Source of the DNA: Chlorokybus atmophyticus
Lineage: Eukaryota; Streptophyta; Chlorokybophyceae; Chlorokybales; Chlorokybaceae
Assembly (NCBI GenBank): GCA_009103225.1
Contig: RHPI01002714.1
Coordinates: 9,419-64,364, forward strand
Length of the DNA: 54,946 nucleotides
Direction of reading: 5' to 3'
The translations under genes were made by a program, and so were the position numbers. Below the pieces are notes generated by a model that had not been told where the DNA came from, did no database searches, and saw nothing but the letters and a program-made list of their open reading frames with translations. Positions 20,801 to 32,300 of the stretch are shown here, in pieces. Numbering within the stretch: position 1 is the first letter of the stretch; each line of letters opens with the position of its first letter.

Positions 20801-23800
20801 ATGAGCTACAATCGCAGGTGTTTCTGCGATGATTGCCAAGGGAGCAAAGTGTTCACACACAAGCACATCACTAGGGCCAAAAACCATGAGTACCATGGCA
20901 CAAGGATGTGGATGGGCACTTCTAAAGCTGTTGAACCGCAATACCGTGATCTTCTCGAACCCGATGAACTTGAAGAAGCTGACGCTGTTATTGCTGCTGC
21001 ATCCTCGCACATGCTGTCAGGTACAAGAGTAATGTTCCTGAGTTGGTGTACTTCATCAACAGGCTGTCTGATTACCAAGCTTGTCTGCTTCAGATGATGC
21101 TGTCCATCACACTGAAACACTTCATGCATGGAACTACGCTGCTGAACAACTGCACCCAGCCACGCCATTGCAAACGAGTGTTGCATCCCATGTCAATGTT
21201 GCACATCACATGCGCCCAGCAGGTACGACGTATTCTAATTGCAAGTTGATTGCTTACGTCATTGTCCATGTGCCAGTGCATTTATTCGCGTTGGCAGGAT
21301 GTCATCCGTGTAATCATGAGGAACAGAGCGAATTGCACCCAGCATTCTCTGGAAGTGAGCATCCTGTATTGCGAGGACATCAAGGTGCCAGAACTTCAAA
21401 ATACACAGTTCCGAACGAGCATGATATGCCAGCGCACTCCCCCTCAACCGCTGATCAAGTACATGCGGAGCAAGTTGATGGTGATGGCGTAGAACAAGAC
21501 TCCGATACCTCTGTGGAGTCGCAGCAGTATGACACTCATGGTGATGACGATGCAATGCTGCTTGACAAGGTGAATGCTGCGCTGTTGGACAATGCAAGCA
21601 ACCCTATCGTTGCCGGCTCTCGTACAACCCCCTTGGGCATTTCCATGCTGCTATTGGTTCTCGCTCAGCTACATCGAATACCCTTCAACTTCATGAACAA
21701 ACTGCTAAGGTTGGTGGACAAGAGGTTTGCAAAATTATACAAAACACATTCTGCAAAGACATCAATGTCCAATTTCCAATTGAGCTTGACTTTGTGTGCC
21801 AGGTTGGTGCGTGATGTTGTTTTGCCCAAGGAGAATCAGATGCCAGGCAGCATGCAAGAGCTACTGAAATGCGTTGCAAGCCTCAACATGGGCTTCCACG
21901 CGTATGACGCCTGTTGGTGTGACCAGATGGTGTATTATGGCCGACATGCCAACAGGAAATTCTGCAAAGGTCAGCTATTGCAGCATTTCTTGTGTGATTG
22001 AGTTGTCATGGGATCACCTGTCAGCATGCAAACTTCCTATGGCCTGCAGTCTGCAAGGCTCCTCGCCACCGCAATATTGGAGGTCGACAAGTTCCTTGGA
22101 AGATTGCACGTTACTTTGACGTGCCTGCTGCTTTGAGGTCTCTTTACCTTAAGCCTAGTGTCGCTTTGGAGATTACAGAGCACACCAATCGCAGTGAGGA
22201 TGGGGTTATACGATCCATACACGGTATGTATATGGCAGTGTGGATTGACAAGTTGATGCCCAATGTAGCCTGAATTCTTATATGTTTATTATTATTCATG
22301 TGGTTGCTGCTGTCAGACTCGCCAATGTTCAAGCATACAGAAGAACGCTACATCCGGTTTATTAAAGAACCGCGTAATGTGCGGCTGGCAATGTTTATTA
22401 ACGGGATGAGCCTTTTCAAAGATCCGCACAAAGGTAGTGATTGTGCCTTTTACCTGTGCTGTCATTGCAGTGTGGAAATTCACAGTTGGCATTGATTGAG
22501 GTGTTTGTGGACTTGCAGGGACTTATGAATTTTGGCTTGTCACAATCTCTGTGCTGAACCTGCCCATTGCCAGAATGCACAAAACCGACACTACCTTTCT
22601 AGCTGCGGTGATACCTGGTCCCAAACAGCCAGAGAATCTACAGGCCTATCTCAAGCCAATCATTGACCAATTGGGAACCCTTTGGGAAGGTATGGTTTCA
22701 ATATAGTTTGAATAAGCCAGCTCTCAAAAAATTGGACATGCTCTCAAACTGCTCTGGATTGGAATGTGTAGGGCATCTCAGCTGCTGATGTTTGTTGTAA
22801 GCATCGACATATATGACAGCCACCGCGACGAAGTTTTCCGGTGCAGATCTATCTTGGAGATTGTAATCCATGATTACCCAGGTACGCAAGCAGCAAGTGT
22901 TGGCCATCAGTGTCCATGAATGTACTATCTGACTGGTATGGCAACCATGTTTGCCTTCTCTGAAACATGTAATGATGGTTGCGCAGCTCTGGCAAAAGCA
23001 GCTATGTAGATGAGATGGCTCATGGAGCCAGCTTTGGCTGTTCCAAATGCGAGTGCAGTGGAGAACATGTTGAACTCCTTAAAAAGGTGATTTATCAAGG
23101 CTACCGCCGGTACTTACCAGATGACCATCCCTACCGAGTTGATGAGCGTTGGCCCCAACCAGAACACAGACCTCCACCTCCCATGCGAACTGCAGAAAGT
23201 GTGTACCGGTGAGCAATCAATCAATTGACATAGCTGAACGTAGCTATGTCAATCAAGCATCACCAATGGATGCCATGTGATCAGGTACGCCATGACATCC
23301 CGCAACAGCAGCGACCACTTCATTCCAAGAAACATCCTTCAAAGTCCTCCAGAATCCTTGGCCTAAGCTGTTTTCACGACCTTCCCTATTGGATGCCTTT
23401 ACAAAAATCTATAAAAGGTCATGTGATTGGCCCTATGCACATTTTTGCCAATCTCGCAACCAATTTGGCCAATCTGCTTGCTGGATTGCGCGACAGCAAT
23501 GAGACTTGAGAAGATCTGCAGCAGCAAGGTCGTATGCCAGAACTCTGGCTACAGGTATTGCAGGCTTATGCGACACTTGATGACTGCCTGCCAACTCGTG
23601 TGACTTTGTGATGATGCGTTGCAGACAGAGATGATGGCGAAAGACGGAAAGGAAGTTGCAGTTAAGGTCAAACCTCAGGCTCCATGGGCAATCACGGATG
23701 CAGGGCTGGTTGAGCAATTACTCTCAGGCGTGAGGGTTCCAAGCATTTTACACACACAACTCTAAGCTGCAATCTTTCACCAAGCATTTAGGTGAGACAA

Positions 23801-25400
23801 CCACCATGGTTCTCAACTGCGAGCAAATCAACTCAGTGTCCTTGCATTGCACATTGTGTCTACTTAACAATCTGATGTAGTGAGCACACAGGCTCGATGA
23901 AATCGCACGACAAGCACATCTTGTGGTCCGTGATTTTCCAGTACGTGCTGTGCTCTGCTCATGACATTGGAGAAGATCAGAAGAAAACAATCCTCAAACT
24001 TTGCGACATCTATCAGCGGCTGACTGCATTGGAAGTGAAGCAGTCACACCTTGAAGAACTGCAGGTTAGGGCTTTAACTATACCTTCCATGTGTATGCTT
24101 AGCTTCTACAGGTTGCATGACTTGCGTTATTCATCGCAGGTGCTGGTGCATGAGGCACAGTCTGAGGTGGAGCTGCTCTTCCCGCGGACTTCACTCACAA
24201 TGATGCTGCACCTCCTTGGCCATCTACCAGAGCAATGCATGTGGCTTGGTCCGGTGCGCGATCACTGGGAGTGGGCCGACGAACGATTTATGCAGTGGGT
24301 GAAGCGCATGATTTTTGCCAAGCAGCATGTGGAAGCAAGCATCTGCAAAAGGCAAGTCTGGGCCAACTAAAAGTTGCATGCAACCTTTTTTCGTACTCTC
24401 GTTCTTTGACTTGTGTTAAATGCAAGTTATGTCTGCAGATACTCCATCCATCTCATGTTGAACACTTACATGGACACCTTGAAGAGGCTTTTCGTCGGCA
24501 TCAGTTTGCGATCGGGCAAGGAGCGAGATGATGATGACTATGTCCTCTGCGGGCGCAGACACCGTGTTGAGTGTGAGAAAGATAGCAAGATCAGGCAGGA
24601 GCTGGAGTGGTGGTTGGCCGAAAATGACGATGAGTACAGGCAGCTAAAAGAGTAAGTTGCTTTAGCAATCGTTGTTTGGTACGCAATGTCCCCTGCATAT
24701 TATGAGTCCACAATCGGTTGGTAAACAGAGAATTCAGTTGGGCTGTTCAAAAACGGCGGAAGACACGCGAAAAGGCCCAAGCACAAGGGAATCTCGTGAC
24801 CAGTGACATGGAGCACATGATTGAGCTGCATCATTGGCGTGGACCTGATAGGGAGCTTACATAACACGAGATGGAGTTGTTGAGTGGTCCCATTTTTCCA
24901 AAGTACATCATGAGGTACTACAGAGCGCGCTACAAGGACATTGGCCAGTTCAGAGCAGAGGACACTGAGAAGAAGCTCCGCACTATGGACTGCGGAGTGT
25001 TTACCGTTGGGCGTGACTCAAATGACCCAACCAAGAAGATCCACTCGTATGGCAGGGTGCAGTCTTTTTATGTTGTCGTGGTAGCCGGTTGGGAGTACCA
25101 ACTCCTCAGAGCGAGGTGGTACATGAGCAACCAGGTGCAGCACATGGGAGGCTTTGCAATTATGAGAAAAGACAAGCCCCGCTTTGCAGAACAAACCTAC
25201 CTTGATTGCAACCTAGTTAGTAGGTGTGTTGCAGCAGTTTTTGCGAATTGATGACTGAGTGAGATTGGGTGATACATGTCCTTGCTGGCAGGTCAAGGGC
25301 CAGTGGTTTGAGGGTATTAACCCGTATTACACCAAAATAATAGTAGCGCTTGTCAAAGACAGGCGAAGCCTCATGCGCCAAGGTGTGCACCGCGACACTC
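20801..25400 (+). pseudogene. CACTA (En/Spm) Tnp2-type transposase, decayed
   Basis: The exons follow the Tnp2 domain order. An N-terminal CFCDDC finger starts at ATG 20801. Then come a leader exon (21297–21968), VPWKIARYF (about 22090), RNVRLAMFINGMSLF (22370–22420), AAVIPGPKQPENLQAYLKP (about 22606–22660), IYDSHRDEVFRCRSILEIV, GYRRYLPDDHPYR (about 23100), IGPMHIFANL (23426), KSHDKHILWSV (about 23900), LLFPRTSLTMMLHLLGHLPE and GPVRDHWEWADERFM (24250–24300). A charged C-terminal region follows (about 24870–25250). The (C/D)xxH signature expected as DPMH reads GPMH here (Gly codon 23429–23431), which would remove a presumed catalytic Asp. In-frame TGA (23507–23509) and TAA (24862–24864) codons interrupt conserved sequence, and frame breaks lie near 22.8 and 23.35 kb. 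One intron appears to use a GC donor near 24353. The element copy is therefore probably not autonomous. Confidence 0.85.
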
Positions 25401-25654
25401 CCGTGAGAGCAGATTTGTTTGTGAGAATCTGAGTGTCCTCATAGTTCCCGGGTCTTGGCATCACATACAACCATCTTGTGTACATGCACATGGTGCAGGG
25501 TGACCATAGCGAAACCAACAGCGCTTCGAGCGAGGTGTCATGGACCACACGCCGTGACTAGCATTTTGAGTACATGAGGTACTCTTTGCTATTGTGATGC
25601 TGCATATACCTACTGTTGTGTGACTGCAGATCTGGGCACCTGACCTTGGTTTGC

Positions 25655-26308
25655 AGGATGAGACCGGGGCTAGAGCTGGATGCATTGGAGAAGCGTGAAC
25701 ACGAAGACTATTGCTTTGTCTGCAAGGATGGCGGTAGCATATTCGGCTGTGATGCAGAAGGCTGCTGGAAGAGCTACCACGCACACTGCGTCACTGTACC
25801 ACCTGTGGAAGATGACCATTGGGAATGCCCAAGGCACAAGTAAGCTTTAGTATCCAGTGAATGCATGGTGTCTGAAGTCGACAAGTTCTAAAATGATCAC
25901 TGGAACGCAGGTGCCATGTGCACAGATGCAATGAACCAGCTCGACAAGTATGCGCGACATGCCCAAACAGCCTCTGCCAACGTCATGCTGTTGGTAACAT
26001 CTTTTCGGTCACATGCTCGCAATGCGCTGCGTACGAAGAAGGTGGGGCTCCGGCACAGCTTTCAAAGGATAGCCTCGCGCGTCGTTCTCTGCCCGGCAGC
26101 AGCGGTAGGGTTTCACAACCATCGACTGAGAGCGTGGGTAAAAGCTTTGTTCAAGAGTGCGGGGATGAGGATATGAGTGGTAAGCAGCAACGTGCTGGCG
26201 CTTCTTAGTTTGCGTTGCGGCGCTTATTGCATAATCCTACCTTTTTACGCTGCAGAGCCAGTCCCGATGGAACTTGATGATGAGGATGCCAACGGGGAAC
26301 GTCGCTAG
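25655..26308 (+). CDS. PHD-finger region downstream of Tnp2
   Basis: Two exons join through a short intron (about 25842–25910). The first encodes a classic PHD finger: CFVCKDGG, CDAEGC, YHAHC, then HWECPRHK, a C4HC3 pattern that in characterised proteins reads histone H3 tails. The second continues with a Cys/His-rich extension (CHVHRCNEP, CATCPNSLCQRH, VTCSQC), reminiscent of the extended PHD/C5HCH modules of chromatin proteins. A Ser-rich linker and an acidic segment (MELDDEDANGERR) precede TAG 26306–26308. I infer it is the C-terminal part of the Tnp2 polypeptide, or a linker to the Ulp1 domain through a frame shift, since no independent start or promoter is evident. Unlike the transposase upstream, the zinc ligands look intact. 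Confidence 0.7.
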
Positions 26309-26339
26309 CACCCAATCAGGGAACCACGACGGCTGCAGC

Positions 26340-29300
26340 AGTCGTTGACCTCGTGGACATCGATGATGACATCATGGTGCTGGACGGGTCAGGTGCTAAA
26401 GTTGAGGCGTCAACACTTGTGCCTCTGTTCATTTACCCTAGTGCAAATGCACGTGATGCGGTGCCACTGTTTGAAGCGGACAGAAAGTTGCTGGACGGCA
26501 GACAGGAGCTCAACGACACCGTGCTCCACTTCTTTTGCAGGTATGAGCCTTGCGTTGTTGGTGTTGTGCAGCTGTGTCATGTATGTGTCACGCACGCGCA
26601 GATATAAGGAAGAAGAGGTCGTGGGCAGAGCTGACGGCATTCACGTGAGGCTGTTCAACCCGCACTTCTACACCAAGATTGTGCATTGCCATGAACAACA
26701 TAACTGGCACAATGGCAATCACAGGATAGATAGGTGGGCGAAAGATCCGTTTTCCAAGAACTTGCTGGCAGCAATTGTCAACCCACACAGCCGGTGAGAG
26801 TGAAGCCAAGTTCTCGCACTGCAGTGCTGCTGTACTTGCTCGCATGGACTCACTTTGAAGTCTGCATGCCACAGGACTCACTGGAGTCTGCTGCTGGTGT
26901 GCAATCCTGGAGGGAAACTTGAAAGCAACACGCCGCCCTTGATCGTCCATCTCGACTCCCTTGGTCTACATCGCAACGTCGACGGACCAATGCGCGCGTA
27001 TCTAAACTATATGTGGGGCAGGAAGCATGGAAGTGAGTCGCAACAGCGCTTCTCTCCCGCAAACGTCCCGTTACTTGATCCACAGGTAGGACATATTGTT
27101 TTGGCCTGGTGATGAGGTCACGCCCTGTAACGGGAGCAATAATAATAGGGGTATTATTGCTACCTAAATAACACATTTTGTATGAATAAGTATTTAAATA
27201 TGCTTATTTATACCTCTTTTCTACGGTTCCTCGCTTATTAAAGGCTATGATGCTTTATCATAGCTTAAATAAGTCCCAATGGGTGTAGAACCGCTTATTC
27301 AAGCCTATTTAGTGTCACATTTGATATAATGTGATCACTATCTCGTTAGGTACCTTACGATAGGTATCTTTGGATAGGTACCTTATCGATAGGTACCTTA
27401 TCTGAGCTGTGATTGGCTCACGCTAGATTTCCTAACTACCCTATCTGTAGGGTCGATGTCTAGTTGTGAGTTAATTATCGAGAGGTATATAATTGATATA
27501 CTCTTGATATAAACGGTCACATCAATCTGATGTGGGGACTTTTCAGTTCTCTGCTCAGGGGCGGCCACGCCGTCGAAAGGCTTGTCATAGGCGGTGTGGG
27601 TGTTGGGGTAGAGGATTGAAGGGGCATCACCGGCGACGGTGGTGCTGTTACATTGGTATCGGAGCTGGGGGGTGACGTGGGTACTTATAGGGGGCGGCGA
27701 CCTGCTTTCGGCCAATCAGAAGCGTCGGCGGCGGCCTCCTATTCGTCCACGCAGCCCAAGCTTCAAGTTCGCTTCCCTGCGCTACCTCCACGTTGAAGCC
27801 ACCTATTAAAGAGGCGGCCTCTCCACGTGTGAGGTACCATCACACGTCGGTGACTTGCCTGCTTGCCTGCTTGTCAGCTGCTTGCCAGGTGCTTGCCAGG
27901 TGCACGTGTGTACTTTCATGCACATCACACAGTGGCTTGCCAGTGCACTATCATTACTTGCAGTGATTGCCTGTCATTGCTTGCAGTGATTGCCTGTCAT
28001 TGCATGCGGTGATTGCTTGTCATTGTGCTTGCCAGTGCATGTCACAGTTGGTCACCGTGCGGCTTGCCTGTTGCATGCCTGTGGCTTGCCTGTTGCATGC
28101 CTGTGACGTACCTGTGACCTGCCAGCGGCTTTGCCGGGTCGTTTGACCCGGGTCCGTAAGTTCCAAACCAAACTGTTCCCAAACCCTCCCCCTCTGGCTT
28201 CGGCCTGGAGATCGGGACTTGGTTAGGACAGTTGTGGGGAGGTTCTAGGACAATCTGTTCCCAAACCCTGTTAGTCTGAAACCCTCCCCCTCTGGCTTCG
28301 GCCTGGAGATTGGGACTTGGTTGAGGACAACACAGGGTTAGGACATTCTGGTCCCACTCAGACTTGTTCTGTTTGGTGACACTCCAGATTCAACCTTTCC
28401 TATTTTGGGACTGGTTTGGACTCTGTTTGGGACTTTTACAACTTGGGGTCATTTTGATCCTCTCGTTGAACCTGGTCCATTGGTGAGGTTCTCACCATCC
28501 CATTCTGCCTGTTTTGCAGGCAAATGGAAGAAAACTCGGTGCCCACCTCAAAAGGGGAGAGCTCGGAAAAAGAGCAACCTTCCCGTGAGGAGGAATTTCC
28601 ATCCATGGAAGATATTCCGAATCCGGATGATGCACCTGATGAGTCTCAAGCTGCTAAAGCTGCGGAAGCTTCAGTGGATGATAGATCACCTTCTATATTC
28701 CCTGAGTTTTCTATTCGCATGACACAGCAGGACTTGATGGAGCATTTCCTTAGCACCTATGATCAGGACCCTCGTGAGGCAATTGTCTCATTCGTGAACT
28801 TTCTCTTCCTATTGGCAGAAAAAGTTTCAAAGCTCACCACCTTTATGGGGCGAGATTGGGAGGGGCAGATGGGTGAAGGCAAACGTGTTCTGAATATGAT
28901 CGAGCGTCTGCAGCGTGCTGACGGTGGTCCACCTGTTCAAGCACTTGCTCGTCCTGCCGAGTTTGTTCCCAACAAGCAAGCGGCCATCTTCGACTGGCTT
29001 GTGAAGTTGCGACACTATGTCAACTCCCTTCACATTTCTGAGGAGGGGAAATTGCGTGTAGCTGAGTTGCTGATCCCAAACGATGCTTTGGCAGAGTGGT
29101 ACCGCCGTAAGCAACGGGATACCAACCTCGGGCGGGAAGTAAATCAGTTGTGCTTTTTCATGGAGCAGCGCTATGGTGGCGCAGATCCTGCCCAGGTTGC
29201 TCGCAACCAGCTGCACAACCTGCGTCAGAACGGGCGTCCGGTTCAGCAGTATATCCAGGATTTTCAGTCGTTTGTCAGCAAGATCAATGCTGGCAAACTA

Positions 29301-32300
29301 CCTATCAGTGATGCTGATCAGCTGGATATGTTCAGGCGTGGCTTGGACACAGATCTCGTGCAGCATGTGGCCGTCAACCCCGCGAGTTTGCAAGAGTGGG
29401 CCTCGACGGATTTACCAATGCTGATGCAGATGGTTGCTGCTGTGGACAGTGTAAAACGCTCTCACGCCAACATGCAAACCACGGCAAAAGAGGCAGCCCC
29501 GGTTTCAGCTGCAAAGCGCCCGGCCACTGGCAACAAACCTTTTGTGAAAAAGGCGAAACCATCTCATCCTGCTGGCCCCTACAATGCGGCCAAATCCATC
29601 ATCACTTGCAGTTTCTGCAAGAAGACAGGTCATGGGGAGGCTACGTGCTATGCAAAACAGAATGCACAGAAGGCCAAGCAGCAGAGAGAAAAGAAATAGG
29701 AATTGTCCGTGGTTGGTAGCTTAGTCGAGCAGAACGACTTTAAAAACTCTGTACTTCTTGATAAAGTTTCCTCTCTTTGCGATGTATCAGATGTATGGAC
29801 TGATATGAGCACACCACCTGTGTTGAGAAATGCAAACGGTTGTGTTTTAATCAATGTTCCATTCTCTGAATTAGTAACTGCTGTTAAGCACTTACACGAG
29901 TTGCAATTACAACATGCTGTCACTGCATGTGTAGTTATCCCTCGATATCATGGCCCGTGGTCGCGATTGTTGAAAGGGGGAGAAGTAATCATGCAACTCT
30001 CACGCAAAGATACAGGAGCTTCACCGTTGCAAGTGATCTTTATCAAGTCTGCTACCAATCACGGCACTCCGACATTAGCTACATTTGATGGTCACTCAGT
30101 GCCACTCAAATGGAGATTTGAGAGTCAACTTATGGGTACACCATGTACAGCATTGATTGATACTGGTGCAAACCATAACTTTGTTGAACATGCTTGGGTG
30201 AAACGTAATAACATTCCTTTCACACCAGTCACGTCATATGTACGTGCTGCTGGTTCCACTCTCAATGCAATGGGAGAGGTAAAAGGGCGTTTTGTTATTA
30301 ATGGCCATATAACCCGACCAGCCTTCATCGTGGTGGATATTGGTATCCCCGGGGTGGATGTTGTTTTAGGGGAACAATGGCACACTGAAGCAGGTTTACA
30401 ATCAGACTCTCGAGCCAATACGTGCACCCTTCGTAAAGGGAAACGTAGGATGACTTTAACAGCATCTGTACTCGCACGTATACCTCGCGATAATGTTCCG
30501 CTCCTCTCTGCTATGCAATTGAAACGTTGCATGCGTAAACGTGAGGAAGTATACTTACTGCACTTACGACAGGTGGAAACACCTGCTGAACAGGCTATCA
30601 GTGACCCTGTGGTGCAGTCACTTACGGAACAATACGCAGATGTATTTCAGGATGAACTCCCAGAGTTGCCTCCCGATCGAAACATACATCATACCATTCC
30701 GTTAGAGGAGGGGGCAAAGCCACCTTGGCGGCCTATATACAGGCTAAGTCCCTTAGAACACGCGGAGATGGAAAAACAGCTCAAAGAGTTATTGGACAAA
30801 GGTTTAATAACAAAGAGCATATCTCCTTTTGGTGCACCAATTTTGTTTGTGCCCAAAAAGAATGGCAAGCTACGCATGTGTATTGATTACCGTGCGTTGA
30901 ACAAGGTCACTGTGAAAAACAGATACCCTTTGCCTCGGATTGATGATTTGTTTGATAAGCTGTCAGGTGCAACAGTGTTCAGCACGCTGGATTTGACCAG
31001 TGGTTATCATCAAATCAAAATCCACCCGTCGGATATACAAAAAACTGCATTTCGCACCCCACTAGGACACTTTGAGTATAAAGTGTTACCATTTGGGTTA
31101 ACAAATGCACCGGCTACATTTCAGACAGCAATGAACGCGGTATTTGCTGATGAATTGTACAAGTTTGTACTGGTATATCTAGACGACATTATTGTGTTCA
31201 GCAAAACCCGGGAGGACCACCACAAACATGTGGAATTGGTTCTAGCTAGATTACGTGAACACAAATTCTATGCCAACCTGTCCAAATGCAACTTTGCAAA
31301 GGATGAACTACCCTTTTTAGGGCATGTGATTGGCAAAGAAGGATTGAAACCAGATCCTCAAAAGGTGTGTGCGGTAAAGGATTGGCCACCACCCAAGGAT
31401 GTACATCAGTTACGTGCTTTCTTGGGGCTAGCCAATTATTTCCGCAAGTTCATGCGAGCATATTCTGGCATGGCAAATCCTTTAACATCTTTACTAAGAA
31501 AAGATGTTAAATTTGTGTGGACGGAGGCACACGAGGTTGCTTTTACACGCATTAAAGATGCATTAACACAAGCCCCTGTGTTAGCCTTCCCCGACCACAC
31601 CAAGCCTTTTGTGGTGATCAGTGATGCTTCCACCATTGGGTGTGGAGCAGTCCTTCTACAAGATGACAGACCATGTGCATATGAAAGCAGAAAGTTCATT
31701 CCTGCTGAACGTAATTACACAACCACTGAGCAGGAATTGCTCGGGGTGGTGCACGCGCTGCGCACATGGCGTTGCTACTTGGAAGGGGTGGAGTTTTCAG
31801 TGATTACTGATCACAACCCGCTCACATTCTTTCATACGCAACAAAATCTGTCGAGGCGGCAAGCTAGGTGGAATGAATTCATTTCTCGTTTCACTTTCAC
31901 TTGGCAATACCGTCCGGGTCGCACCAATGTGGCGGATCCACTAAGTCGCAGCCCTGCTCTTTTGGCACTTACGCGCTCTCGAAGTACGCGTAATGTACAA
32001 CAGCCTGAAGATCCTTTCTTAAAGGAAGTGTCCACAGGTTATAACTCAGATGATTGGTTTAGCAGTCAAACCAACTTGCAACAGCTTACTGCTGTTAGCA
32101 ATCTGTGGTATAAAGGGGAGCAGTTGGCAATTCCCAACTCGGGCGACTTGCGTAAGCAATGCTTACATTCAGTGCATGACCCGCCGTATGCTGGGCATTT
32201 GGGGAAACACAAAACACTCAAATCTGCGCAACAGTTATACTGGTGGCCGTCAATGTCAGCTGACGTGGATCAATATGTTCGCACATGTGACGTGTGTCAA

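Noticed and set aside
18689-29699. Reassigned genetic code with TAG as a sense codon
   Set aside because: TAG interrupts two frames (18689 and 29697), but TAG also ends other genes (3105, 52518), and TGA and TAA likewise interrupt the Tnp2 gene. Ordinary decay or readthrough explains this better.
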